The notes under the pieces: model-generated
The model's database searches: none
Told to the model about the DNA's origin: nothing
What the model saw: only the letters and a program-made list of their open reading frames with translations
Assembly: GCF_011801145.1 (NCBI RefSeq)
Contig: NZ_CP046172.1
Coordinates: 5,766,001-5,830,000, forward strand
Reading direction: 5' to 3'
DNA length: 64,000 nt
Source of the DNA: Nocardia arthritidis
GTDB taxonomy: Bacteria > Actinomycetota > Actinomycetes > Mycobacteriales > Mycobacteriaceae
Part shown: positions 45,701 through 54,412 of the stretch, piece after piece
How positions within the stretch are numbered: position 1 is the stretch's first letter
How the letters are laid out: each line of letters starts with the position of its first letter
Position numbers and translations under genes: made by a program

Positions 45701-46741
45701 TCAGACCAGTGCGGGCTGGCGGCGCGCGAACCCGTTGCGGGCGCGGAACTCCTGCGGCGGACACCCTTTCCACCGCCGGAACGCCCGGATGAACGAGGCC
45801 GCCTCCGCGTAGCCGAGGCGGCCCGCGACCTGTTCGGTGGTCATATGGGTATGCGTCAGCAACTCCTCCGACAGCATCTGGCGCACCTCGTCCAGCAGCG
45901 CACGGAACGAGGTGCCCTCCTCGTTCAACCGCCGGGACAGGGTGCGTGGGCTCATGTACAGCCCCGCGGCGACGGCCGCCTGATCCGGGATCTCACCGGG
46001 CCTGCGCACCAACAGATCTCGCACCGATCCGGCCACCCCGCCGCGGGCCCGCCGCTGGGCGAGCAGATCGCGGCACAGTTGTTCACAGGTCTGCCTCGCC
46101 CAGTCGCCCGCCTGCGGCAGCGGCTGGTCCAGATCACGCCGATCCACGGCGACGATATTCGCGGACGCGCCGAAAACCGGTTCCACACCGAACATCTCGC
46201 GATAGCGCGCGGTGTCGGCCGGTGCGGCGTGCCGGAAGGTCACCCGATGTAACGGCAGGGCGACCGAATACAGCTCGCGACCGATGGCGGGAAGCCCGGC
46301 CAGCACCCGTTCGGTGAGGAACGGGCGCAGATCCTCCGGGATATCGGGGCCGTCGAAAACCAGCCGCACCTCGTCCGCATCCTCCTCGAGCGTCAATCGC
46401 CCGAATACGAAGGCCAATTCGAGGTAGCGCTGCGCGACATCGATCACCTCGCGCAGGGTGCGACTGCTGAGCAGCGCCAACCCCCACGGCCCGTACAGCG
46501 AAATATGGTGGCGCGCACCGGCTTCGACACCGAGGCCGGGTTCGTCGCCACAGCGCGCCAGCAGGTTGCGGACCACCCGCAACTCCTGTCGCGCGGAGAC
46601 GTCCACATTGGGATCGGTCACCGAACGCGGCGTGAGAGCCGTTCCGGCCAGAGCTTGTTCGGGACGTATCCCGCGTTCCTCGGCCAGTCGCACCAGCACC
46701 CGTACGCTGGACGCGCCGAGCGGAAAATCCCAGTCGAACAT
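45701..46741 (-). CDS. AraC-family transcriptional regulator
   Basis: A 346-residue regulator. The N-terminal two thirds are the 'arabinose-binding domain' of the OruR/ArgR type (SVRVLVRLAEERGIRPEQAL...VSARQELRVVRNLLAR), with DARYREMFGVEPVFGA-like core. The C-terminal AraC DNA-binding domain has two helix-turn-helices: AVAAGLYMSPRTLSRRLNEEG and TTEQVAGRLGYAEAASFIRAFRRWKGCPPQEFR. This subgroup often controls degradation of fatty or aromatic compounds. ATG 46741 follows GAGGG. The AT-rich 150 bp upstream should hold its promoter. Confidence 0.87.
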   Translation of the reverse strand: MFDWDFPLGASSVRVLVRLAEERGIRPEQALAGTALTPRSVTDPNVDVSARQELRVVRNLLARCGDEPGLGVEAGARHHISLYGPWGLALLSSRTLREVIDVAQRYLELAFVFGRLTLEEDADEVRLVFDGPDIPEDLRPFLTERVLAGLPAIGRELYSVALPLHRVTFRHAAPADTARYREMFGVEPVFGASANIVAVDRRDLDQPLPQAGDWARQTCEQLCRDLLAQRRARGGVAGSVRDLLVRRPGEIPDQAAVAAGLYMSPRTLSRRLNEEGTSFRALLDEVRQMLSEELLTHTHMTTEQVAGRLGYAEAASFIRAFRRWKGCPPQEFRARNGFARRQPALV

Positions 46742-46893
46742 ACTTCGCACCCTCGATGAGCCGGTAATTGGCGCAATGTATCAATGCGAACCACCGGATA
46801 TGGGCGGAATTACAAATATCTGTGACGGCACATAAACACACCGCCGCGACGCGCGCTCCGGCGACAGGTTTGCCGGTAGCCGCGTGCCGACGG

Positions 46894-47565
46894 TCACTGC
46901 GCCTCGTGCAGCAGCAGATCCAGCACCGTGAGCAGCCGCGGCACGCCGAACTGTTCGGGGCGGTCCAGGGCGAGCCGGGTCACGGTGTGCACCCCGGCCT
47001 GCACCACCTCCACCAGCACATCGAGGTCGACCTCTTCGGCGCCCTCCCCCGCGGGCCGATCGGCCAGCCATTCGCCGACCAAGCGCCGCAACGGGATTCG
47101 CAGTTCGTCGCGCGCCTTCCTGATCCGTTCGCGCAGCGGCGGCGGCACCCCGTCGATCGGGAAATACACCAGCCGCCAGGTGTCGGGCATACCGCGCACC
47201 GCGGTGAGGAAGCGGGCCAGCGCGATCGCGATCGCCTCGTGCGGATCGGCGCCCGGCTCGGTGCTCTCGTCGTCGAGCGCGTGCACCACCGCGTCGCGCA
47301 GTCGGGCCGTCTCCCGGTCGATGAGCTCGCGCAGCAACTCGTCGCGATTGCCGAACGAGTCGTACACCACCGGCCTGGTCACCCCGCCGCGCTCGGCGAC
47401 CGCGGCGATGGTGACCTCGGCGAAGCCGCCGGTGGTGATGATGCGCAGCGCCGCGTCGAGCAGTTGTTCGCGGCGGTCGGCGGGTTGCAGCCGTTTGGCG
47501 TAGCGGCGGCGCGGACGGGTTGGCTCGTCGGATGGTTGCGCGGGTCCGCTATCGGCTTTCGGCAC
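46894..47565 (-). CDS. TetR-family regulator (second of an overlapping pair)
   Basis: 223 residues from GTG 47565, preceded by AAAGGTGG. The helix-turn-helix is ITIAAVAERGGVTRPVVYDSFGNRDELLREL-like (TIAAVAERGGVTRPVVYDSF). The C-terminal domain contains DTWRLVYFPIDGVPPPLRERIRKAR, which matches a segment of its neighbour. The gene overlaps the preceding TetR gene by 17 bp. Together the pair resembles the two halves of the double-TetR regulator Mce3R. Both are divergent from the mce operon, the most likely target. Confidence 0.85.
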   Translation of the reverse strand: MPKADSGPAQPSDEPTRPRRRYAKRLQPADRREQLLDAALRIITTGGFAEVTIAAVAERGGVTRPVVYDSFGNRDELLRELIDRETARLRDAVVHALDDESTEPGADPHEAIAIALARFLTAVRGMPDTWRLVYFPIDGVPPPLRERIRKARDELRIPLRRLVGEWLADRPAGEGAEEVDLDVLVEVVQAGVHTVTRLALDRPEQFGVPRLLTVLDLLLHEAQ

Positions 47566-48160
47566 GGTCCACCTTTCCGGTCGCGGCGGCGGCCACCGCC
47601 CGGCGGGCCAGCCAGCGCATGGTCGCGGCGACGGCATCGCGGCGGGCGGGCCCGTCCTCGGCCAGAACCATTCTCGCCACCGCCTCGCTGATCGCGATCA
47701 CGGTGTGCCCGACCAGTTCGGCGTCGATCTCCTGACCGCGCAGCGCCGCCATGAGCCCGAGCAGCGCTTCGGTGCGTTCTCGAATTATGTTGCGGCCCTG
47801 GCGCACTCGCTGATGGGCTTCGGGCGGCATGCCCTCGCCGGGCAGCAGCACGAACCGCCACGTCTCGGGTGCGGCGAGCACGATGTCCAAAAAGATGTCC
47901 GCCGAATCGGCGGCCACCTCGGCCAGATCCGCGCCCGGCGGCACCTCGGGCACCGAGGCCGCGGCCATCATGAGCGCCCGCTCCTCCTCGCGGTCCAGCA
48001 GGGCGGCGAAAAGTTCGTCGCGGTCGGCGAATTCGGCGTACAGCGCGGGCCTGGTGGTCCCGGCCGCCCTGGCGATGGCGTGCATGCTGGCGTTGGGATA
48101 GCCGTCGCGGACGATGAGATCACGGGCCGCGTCGAGGATGTGGTCGCGCCGGTTCGACAC
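47549..48160 (-). CDS. TetR-family regulator (first of an overlapping pair), candidate mce regulator
   Basis: 203 residues from GTG 48160, which follows GAGGGAGGTGAC. The helix-turn-helix reads ASMHAIARAAGTTRPALYAEFADRDELFAALL. The ligand domain has ETWRFVLLPGEGMPPEAHQRVRQGR. It shares the same 'tWR.v..P..g.Pp......r..R' stretch as the downstream TetR protein, so the two look like a tandem duplication. The position head-to-head with yrbEA, 328 bp away, suggests repression of the mce operon via the AT-rich repeats there. Confidence 0.87.
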   Translation of the reverse strand: MSNRRDHILDAARDLIVRDGYPNASMHAIARAAGTTRPALYAEFADRDELFAALLDREEERALMMAAASVPEVPPGADLAEVAADSADIFLDIVLAAPETWRFVLLPGEGMPPEAHQRVRQGRNIIRERTEALLGLMAALRGQEIDAELVGHTVIAISEAVARMVLAEDGPARRDAVAATMRWLARRAVAAAATGKVDRAESR

Positions 48161-48281
48161 CGTCACCTCCCTCGTGCTCCGCATCGATCATCGTCGTTGA
48201 TGCCCGAATCGGACAGTCTACGCATCGAATCCGGCTTTCGCCCCTCGCCAGCCCTGGGTAACCGACAGGCGGCGCCGGCCG

Positions 48282-48353
48282 AATTTTACGACTTCAGCGG
48301 CGTTTTCACACGAAATTTACGACGTTGTTTTCTGGTGTGACGGGTGCTACTTT
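48282..48353 (+). promoter_or_regulatory. mce operon promoter with repeat sites
   Basis: TTGTTT (48325-48330) and TACTTT (48348-48353) are spaced by 17 bases, a reasonable sigma-70-type promoter for the mce operon. Around it are direct repeats AATTTTACGAC (48282-48292) and AAATTTACGAC (48313-48323), 31 bases apart, and inverted arms TCACAC/GTGTGA (48306-48311 and 48335-48340). All stand out as AT-rich in this GC-rich DNA, and they overlap the promoter as repressor sites would. The flanking 48161-48281 and 48354-48488 hold no gene. Confidence 0.55.
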
Positions 48354-48488
48354 TGGCCGACGTCGGTGAGCAGCGTCACATCCTCGCCGATCCCTTGCCG
48401 GGGCGCGACGGCTCTGCCGTGATGTCTCGGATCACGTTGCGGGAGAACCCCTTTCCGGATCCTTCGCAAAGGGGTTGAGGGAGGCTTC

Positions 48489-49361
48489 ATGACGAGTGCG
48501 AATACGGCATCGGCCCGGATGATCGCCGCGCCGGAGCCGCCGGACGAATCCGCCCTCCGCATCATCCGGCGCAATTTCACCGATACCGCGGTCGCCGCCG
48601 TCCGCACCTTCGGCCGCGCCGTCGACCTGGCCGCGGAATCCGTCCGCGGCACCGTGACCGATCTGCTCGGCCTGCGCTTCCAATGGCACGAAATGCTGCG
48701 CCAGGCGTGGTATCTCGTGACGGTGACCGCGATACCGGCGGTGCTCATGGCGGTGCCGTTCGGGGTGGTCGTCTCGGTGCAGGTCGGCAATCTGATCCAT
48801 CAGCTCGGCGCGGATTCGATGATCGGCGCGGCGGGCGGGCTCGGCGTCATCCAGCAGGGCGCGCCGATCGCCACCGGCCTATTGCTCGGCGGCGCAGGCG
48901 CTTCCGCGATCGCCGCCGATCTCGGCGCGCGCACCGTGCGCGAAGAGATCGACGCGCTGCGCACCATGGGCATCAGCCCGGTGCACCGGCTGGTGATCCC
49001 CCGGGTGGCTGCGATGATGGTGGTCGCGCCGCTGCTGAACATCCTGATCATCTTCGTCGGCATCGTCTCCGGCTACGCGGTGGCGATCAGCGCGCAGAAT
49101 GTGACGCCCGGAAGTTACTGGGCCACTTTCGGATCCTTCGCGGTGCTGGCCGATGTGTGGATCTCGCTGGCCAAGGCGATGCTGTTCGGCTTCCTCGTGG
49201 TGATCGTCGCCTGCCAGCGCGGGCTGGAGGCCAAGGGCGGCCCGCGCGGCGTCGCCGACGGGGTCAATGCCGCGGTGGTGGTCTCGGTGGCCGGAATCAT
49301 TCTGGTGAATCTGGTGATCACCCAGGTGGTCGCGATGTTCCTGCCGCTGCGGGTGGCGTGA
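48489..49361 (+). CDS. yrbEA: Mce transporter permease YrbEA (MlaE-like)
   Basis: A 290-residue membrane protein of the MlaE/YrbE family, first gene of the mce operon. GAGGGAGG precedes the ATG. Family segments include LIHQLGADSMIGAAGGLGVI, GARTVREEIDALRTMGISPVHRLVIPRV (the conserved EEIDAL.tMGi coupling motif that contacts the ATPase) and five hydrophobic helices. With YrbEB it forms the permease dimer of an ABC-like importer of fatty acids, sterols or other lipids. No MceG/MlaF ATPase is in this window, as is usual because it is encoded elsewhere. The stop overlaps the next start. Confidence 0.93.
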   Translation: MTSANTASARMIAAPEPPDESALRIIRRNFTDTAVAAVRTFGRAVDLAAESVRGTVTDLLGLRFQWHEMLRQAWYLVTVTAIPAVLMAVPFGVVVSVQVGNLIHQLGADSMIGAAGGLGVIQQGAPIATGLLLGGAGASAIAADLGARTVREEIDALRTMGISPVHRLVIPRVAAMMVVAPLLNILIIFVGIVSGYAVAISAQNVTPGSYWATFGSFAVLADVWISLAKAMLFGFLVVIVACQRGLEAKGGPRGVADGVNAAVVVSVAGIILVNLVITQVVAMFLPLRVA

Positions 49362-50227
49362 TGGTCGCGACGCCTTACCATCCCAAAGGCCTCGGCTGGG
49401 CGTATTCGCTTGCGCGCCAACCCGGCCGGCTGCTCGCGCCGCTCGAGCACACCGGCTTCATGCTCGGCTTCGTCTGGCAGGCGCTGTGGGCGATCCCGTT
49501 GACGCTCAGGCGGTATCGCGCCCAGACCATGCGCACCATCACCGATATGACCTGGGGCCGCGGCTCGGTGATCGTCGGCGGCGGCACCGTGCCGATGCTG
49601 GTGGTGCTCGGCATCGCGATGGGCGCCGGCGTCGGCATCCAGTCCTTCGCCGCACTGGATCTGCTCGGCCTCGGCCCGGTCACCGGCGTCGTATCGGCGT
49701 TCGCGAATACCCGTGAGCTGGCGCCGATCGCGGCCGCGGTCGGCTTCGCCGCGCAGGCGGGCTGCCGGATGACCGCCGAGATCGGTTCCATGCGCATCTC
49801 CGAGGAAATCGACGCCATCGAATCGCTCGGCCTGCGCTCGGTCCCGTTCGTGGTGACCACCAGGGTGATCGCCGGCGCGGTCGCCATCGTGCCGACCTTC
49901 CTCATCGCGCTCATCCTCAGCTACCTGTCCTGTTCGGTCGTCATCGTGCTGCTGCACGGCCAGGCGGGCGGCGTCTACGATCACTACTTCTTCCAATTCA
50001 CCAGCGGCTACGACGTTTTGGCCGCGGTGATCAAGATCCTGGTGTTCGGTGTCACCGTCATCCTGATCCACTGCTACTACGGCTTCTTCGCCGCGGGCGG
50101 ACCCGAGGGGGTCGGCATCGCGTCGGGCCGGGCGGTGCGGGCCAGTTTCGTCGCGATCATCGCCCTCGACATGGTGCTCTCGATCCTGCTGTGGGGCATC
50201 AATTCCGCCATCGAGTTCCCGGGGTGA
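49361..50227 (+). CDS. yrbEB: Mce transporter permease YrbEB
   Basis: A 288-residue MlaE-family permease, ATG overlapping the yrbEA stop by one base (TGATG). It has VIVGGGTVPMLVVLGIAMGAGVG, ELAPIAAAVGFAAQAGCRMTAEIGSMRISEEIDAIESLGLRS in overlapping segments (coupling motif EEIDAIESLG) and a final ALDMVLSILLWG helix. It partners YrbEA. The two coupling motifs are intact, which suggests a working transporter. Confidence 0.93.
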   Translation: MVATPYHPKGLGWAYSLARQPGRLLAPLEHTGFMLGFVWQALWAIPLTLRRYRAQTMRTITDMTWGRGSVIVGGGTVPMLVVLGIAMGAGVGIQSFAALDLLGLGPVTGVVSAFANTRELAPIAAAVGFAAQAGCRMTAEIGSMRISEEIDAIESLGLRSVPFVVTTRVIAGAVAIVPTFLIALILSYLSCSVVIVLLHGQAGGVYDHYFFQFTSGYDVLAAVIKILVFGVTVILIHCYYGFFAAGGPEGVGIASGRAVRASFVAIIALDMVLSILLWGINSAIEFPG

Positions 50228-50233
50228 GCAGCC

Positions 50234-51274
50234 GTGCCGATCTACGGAATGCCCGGTGTGTCCATGGGCCGCAACGGGTCTCGCGCGCTCGGCGCGTTCG
50301 TCGTCGTGGTGGCCGTCGTCGCGGTGGTCGGTGCGCGGGTGCACACCGGCGGGCCCGGCGACACCCACCTGCACGTCCAGTTGCGCACCGAGCAGATCGG
50401 TGAGGGCATCGTCTCCGGCACCAAGGTGCGCATGGACGGGGTCACGGTCGGCCAGATCACCGATATCCAACCCGTCGCCCAGGGCCGTCAGCTGATCACG
50501 CTGGATCTGGATCGCCGCGAAACCGCCTCGCTCACCGACGCTTTCACCGTCGACTACGCACCGGAGAACCTGTTCGGGATCAGCGCGCTCACCCTGCGCC
50601 GCGCCGAGGGCGGCGCGGCGCTGCGCGACAACAGCGTCATCGATCTGGCGGGCCGGGTCAACGATGTGACGATGGGCAACCTGCTGCGCACGTTGGCCGG
50701 TACCACCACCGATGTGCTCACCACCAAGCTCACCGACCTGATCACCCGTTTCAACAGCGATCTGCAGGCATTCACTCCGCTGCTCCAGGCCATCGTGATG
50801 CTCAGCCGCAATATCGCGGATACCCAACGCTTTCCGTCGCCGTACCTGCTCGACCAGTACTCGTCGTTCTTCGGTGGGCTCGGCGACTTCGTCTCGGCCA
50901 CCTTCAAACTGTTCAACTCGGTGCTGAATATCGAGGTACTGAAGGACGACCGGCCGCGCTACGACGCGACCATCAATATGGTCGTCGACGGCGGATTCCC
51001 GGCTTTCGGTCACGTCGGCGACGTGGCGCACACCCATTTGCAGGGCTACGCCGAGCTTTTCACGCCGCTCGTCGGCGCGATCGCCGCGACGGTGCCGACA
51101 CCCGGCCGATCACGCACGGACGTCAAGGAATTGATCGATCGTCTCGACCGCATGTTCGCCAACGGTCCGGACGGTCCGGCGCTGAACGTCACGGTGGCGC
51201 TGCGCGGCATCCCGGGTCTCGGCGTACCGCTGCTGGGCCAGAGCGGTTTCGACGCACTGGGCGGTGGCCGATGA
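50234..51274 (+). CDS. mceA: Mce family protein MceA
   Basis: 346 residues from GTG 50234, six bases after yrbEB. One N-terminal membrane helix (ALGAFVVVVAVVAVVGARV) is followed by the MCE/MlaD domain (IVSGTKVRMDGVTVGQITDI...QLITLDLD) and then a helical C-terminal part containing ADTQRFPSPYLLDQYSSFFGGLGDF, typical of Mce proteins. Six such proteins form a hetero-hexameric tube or needle that carries lipids through the envelope to the YrbE permease. The C-terminus lacks an RGD motif. Confidence 0.9.
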   Translation: MPIYGMPGVSMGRNGSRALGAFVVVVAVVAVVGARVHTGGPGDTHLHVQLRTEQIGEGIVSGTKVRMDGVTVGQITDIQPVAQGRQLITLDLDRRETASLTDAFTVDYAPENLFGISALTLRRAEGGAALRDNSVIDLAGRVNDVTMGNLLRTLAGTTTDVLTTKLTDLITRFNSDLQAFTPLLQAIVMLSRNIADTQRFPSPYLLDQYSSFFGGLGDFVSATFKLFNSVLNIEVLKDDRPRYDATINMVVDGGFPAFGHVGDVAHTHLQGYAELFTPLVGAIAATVPTPGRSRTDVKELIDRLDRMFANGPDGPALNVTVALRGIPGLGVPLLGQSGFDALGGGR

Positions 51275-52293
51275 CCAGGCTGTCCATCGGCGCGGTGCTG
51301 GTCAGGTTCGGCATATTCGCGATCGCGATGCTCGTGCTGCTGGTGGTGATCGTGCAGGCCATCACCCGGCCGATCGGCGGCAGCACCGACAGCTTCAGCG
51401 CCGATTTCACCGATGCCAGCGGCCTGAAAACCGGTGACGACGTGCGCATGTTCGGGGTTCAAGTGGGCAAGGTCAGCGCGATCGACCTCGTCGGCGCCAC
51501 GGCGCGGGTGACGTTCACCGTGCAGCGGGACCGGCCCGTCTACGACGCCAGCGTGCTCGCCATCCGGTACCAAACCCTCACGGGCCAGCGATATCTCGAC
51601 ATCCAGCAACCCGCCCAGCCGACAGCGCGGCTCGGCGGCGGCGCGCATATCGCCGAGGCCAAGACGATACCGTCGTTCGATATCACTCAGCTGTTCAACG
51701 GTTTACAGCCGGTGATCGCCCAATTCTCCCCCGCCGCACTGAATCAGTTCACCGAGAGCATCCTCGCGGTGATCCAGGGCAACGGTTCGGGCATCGGCCC
51801 GGCGCTCGACGCCATCGACAAGCTCAGCCGCTACGCCACCGACCGCCAGGCGGTGATCACCGCGCTCGTGGCCAACCTCAGCGATATCTCGGCGCAGATC
51901 GGCGGCAAGTCGCCCAATCTGAAGGTGCTGCTGCGCGGCATCGCCGACGTGTTCACCGCGTTCCGGGCCAAGCTGGACGGCCTGCTCGACTTCGCGGCGG
52001 TCGCGCCCTCGGCGCTGGGCCCGCTCAACAGCCTGCTCGACGCGCTCGGCTTCACCGAACAGACCAATCCGGATCTGATGCGCGATATCCGGCTGCTCTT
52101 CCCGGATCCGCAGGCGGCCATGGACGTGCTCGGCAGGCTACCCGGCCTGCTGCAGGCGCTCAGCTCGCTGCTGCCACCGGCCGGTGCGGCCGCCACCGAG
52201 GTGAACCTCACCTGTTCGAAGGGTAACGCCAAACTGCCGCAGGTACTTTCGGTATTGGTCGCCGGACAGAGGATCGCGATATGCAACGGCTGA
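51271..52293 (+). CDS. mceB: Mce family protein MceB
   Basis: 340 residues; ATG overlaps the mceA stop (ATGA). N-terminal helix FGIFAIAMLVLLVVIVQAI, MCE domain with DASGLKTGDDVRMFGVQVGKV and TLTGQRYLDIQ, then a helical stalk. The end has the CSKGNAKLPQVL segment and a terminal Cys (IAICNG), a frequent MceB ending in which two cysteines may pair. Second subunit of the Mce assembly. Confidence 0.9.
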   Translation: MTRLSIGAVLVRFGIFAIAMLVLLVVIVQAITRPIGGSTDSFSADFTDASGLKTGDDVRMFGVQVGKVSAIDLVGATARVTFTVQRDRPVYDASVLAIRYQTLTGQRYLDIQQPAQPTARLGGGAHIAEAKTIPSFDITQLFNGLQPVIAQFSPAALNQFTESILAVIQGNGSGIGPALDAIDKLSRYATDRQAVITALVANLSDISAQIGGKSPNLKVLLRGIADVFTAFRAKLDGLLDFAAVAPSALGPLNSLLDALGFTEQTNPDLMRDIRLLFPDPQAAMDVLGRLPGLLQALSSLLPPAGAAATEVNLTCSKGNAKLPQVLSVLVAGQRIAICNG

Positions 52294-53318
52294 TCCGACT
52301 GTGGAATCTACTATTCGATCGGCTGCTCGACGCCGACGGGTATATCGACCGGCACGAGGCGGTGAAGAATCGCCGCGAGTTCCGGCTCGGCCTGCTCGGC
52401 GCCTGCTTCGTCGCGGTGGTGCTGCTGGTCACGGCCGCGATCTATGTACTGCCGCTGGGCAAATCCACCTACACCGCCGACCTGCCGGAGGCCCAGTCGC
52501 TGAAGGTGGGCGACCAGGTGCGGATCGCCGGGATCACGGTCGGCTCGGTCACCGCGCTCGATCTGCGGCCGGACCGGGTGCGGACACGGTTCACCGTCAA
52601 GAGCAACGTATCCATCGGCGACGCGACCACGCTGGAGGTCCGGATGCTCACCGCGATCGGCGGCCACTACCTCGCGGTACTGCCGGCCGGTTCGAAGCCG
52701 TTGGGCAGCAAGATAATTCCGCCCGATCGAGTGAAGCTGCCGTACAGCCTGGTGCGCACCCTGCAGGACGCGGCCGCGCCGGTGGCTCAGGTCGACGGTG
52801 ACACGCTGCGGAAAAATCTGGCGGCACTTCAGGATTCGATCGACAACAGCCCGGACGCGCTGCGCCGGGTCGGCCGCGCGATGCAGTCGTTCGTCGATAT
52901 CCTCAACCACCAGAACGCCGAGGTATCCCAGGCGCTGACGGTGGCGCGGGAATTCCTCGGCACCGTCGAGGACAGCAAGGGCCTCATCGGTCAATTCGTC
53001 CGGCAGACCGGCATGTTGGAGATCGAGGGGCTGAACAAGCGCGCGGAGATCACGGTGGCGCTGAATGTGACCGCACAGCTGCTGTCTCGGATCGCGGCGC
53101 TGGAACCCACCTCCCGCGAGGTGCTCGAACCGCTGGCCGAGAAGCTCCGCGAAACCCTGCCGCAGCTCGAAGAGCTCGGCGCCCAACTGGATATCGCGCT
53201 GCCGCAGTGGAAGGAGCTGCGCGATCGGTTGGTCGCCGCGACGGCCGGGAAAGACGGTGTGACGGTTGATCAATCGGCGTTGAACGTTTGTATTCCGGTG
53301 CCGGGACGGGGGTGCTGA
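52281..53318 (+). CDS. mceC: Mce family protein MceC
   Basis: 345 residues; the start overlaps mceB by 13 bp. A cytosolic front of 35 residues is followed by helix LGLLGACFVAVVLLVTAAIYV and the MCE domain (EAQSLKVGDQVRIAGITVGS, RMLTAIGGHYLAVLPAG). The helical C-terminus includes VGRAMQSFVDILNHQNAEVS. It finishes with two cysteines (NVCIPVPGRGC). Third subunit of the Mce assembly. The cytosolic extension is longer than in the other five. Confidence 0.9.
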   Translation: MQRLIRLWNLLFDRLLDADGYIDRHEAVKNRREFRLGLLGACFVAVVLLVTAAIYVLPLGKSTYTADLPEAQSLKVGDQVRIAGITVGSVTALDLRPDRVRTRFTVKSNVSIGDATTLEVRMLTAIGGHYLAVLPAGSKPLGSKIIPPDRVKLPYSLVRTLQDAAAPVAQVDGDTLRKNLAALQDSIDNSPDALRRVGRAMQSFVDILNHQNAEVSQALTVAREFLGTVEDSKGLIGQFVRQTGMLEIEGLNKRAEITVALNVTAQLLSRIAALEPTSREVLEPLAEKLRETLPQLEELGAQLDIALPQWKELRDRLVAATAGKDGVTVDQSALNVCIPVPGRGC

Positions 53319-54412
53319 TGAAACGCGTGCTGGCGTCGCCGGGTTTCGTGACGGTGGTGGGCGCGGTGCTGTCGGCCGTGGTCGCCGTCGCCGGGTACCT
53401 GGTGGTGTACGACCCGGTGAAGCCGAAGCTGGCCTATTGCGCGCTGATGCCCGACGCGGTGGGCCTCTACCCGGGCAACCATGTCACCATGCTCGGGGTC
53501 ACCGTCGGCTCGGTCACCGCGATCCGCGCCGAGGGACGTTCCGTCCGTGTCGATTTCACCGTCGACGCCGCGCACCCGCTGCGCGGCGACCCCTCCGCGA
53601 CAACGGTGTCGGACACCCTGGTCGCCGACCGCAATCTCGCCGTGCTCGGCGAATCCGGCGGCGCCCCTTGGGTGGCCAGCCGCTGCCTGACCAAAACTTT
53701 CACCCCGAAGAGCATCAGCGAAACCCTGCAGGGCTTCTCGGATCTGGCCGCGCAGCTCGGCGGCGGCGACAACCCGGCCGAACAGACCCGCATCCGTGAC
53801 AGCGTCGCCGCGCTGCAATCCGCCACCGCCGGGACCGGGCCGAAATTCAACGCGCTGGTGCGGGATCTGGCGAACGCGCTGCGTAAACCCGATGCCGCGA
53901 TCGACAATATCGGCGCGCTGATCGATTCGGTCTCCGCCATCGGCAACAGCATGGCGGTCAATTGGGAGTCCATCAAAACCGTTGTGACGCTGTTGAATAC
54001 CGCGCTCGGATTCATCAACGAGCTCTGGGACACCACGGTGAAGTGGATCGATTCGCTGCTGGTGATCATGCCGTGGCTCAACCGGCTGGCCCGCGAATAC
54101 GGCAGGCCGCTGCTGGGCGCGCTGGACGGCGCGGTGCCGGGTCTGCGGCTGCTGGCCGCGCATGTCGGCACCCTGCAGGATTTGGTGAATATGCTGCCGC
54201 CGCTGGTGGATTCGTTCCAGAGCGTTATCGATCCGGTCACCGGCTGGCCCAGGATCACCTATGCGGCGCCGAAGGTCGCCGTCCCGCGCGATCAAGCGGA
54301 TCAGGTCTGCGCCGCCATCGATGCGGTGGCGCCGGGCCGGTGCGCGGGTGCGGACGCGATGTCGCCGGCCGGTCTGATCCCGATGGTGCTCGGCATGGTG
54401 GGTGCGCGATGA
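53318..54412 (+). CDS. mceD: Mce family protein MceD
   Basis: 364 residues from ATG 53318 (TGATG with mceC). Helix FVTVVGAVLSAVVAVAGYLVV; MCE domain begins KLAYCALMPDAVGLYPGNHV then TMLGVTVGSVTAIRAEGRSV. The canonical 'YCA.mpDavGLy.GN.Vt..GV.vG.V' start is the mark of MceD. The C-terminal part is helical with WLNRLAREYGRPLLGALDG and a terminal Cys-containing region (ADQVCAAIDAVAPGRCAG). Confidence 0.9.
   Translation: MKRVLASPGFVTVVGAVLSAVVAVAGYLVVYDPVKPKLAYCALMPDAVGLYPGNHVTMLGVTVGSVTAIRAEGRSVRVDFTVDAAHPLRGDPSATTVSDTLVADRNLAVLGESGGAPWVASRCLTKTFTPKSISETLQGFSDLAAQLGGGDNPAEQTRIRDSVAALQSATAGTGPKFNALVRDLANALRKPDAAIDNIGALIDSVSAIGNSMAVNWESIKTVVTLLNTALGFINELWDTTVKWIDSLLVIMPWLNRLAREYGRPLLGALDGAVPGLRLLAAHVGTLQDLVNMLPPLVDSFQSVIDPVTGWPRITYAAPKVAVPRDQADQVCAAIDAVAPGRCAGADAMSPAGLIPMVLGMVGAR

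Noticed and set aside
49115..51037. Minus-strand open frame of 640 codons across the mce operon
   Set aside because: Antisense to yrbEA, yrbEB and mceA; rich in Asp/His/Arg, with no start signal.
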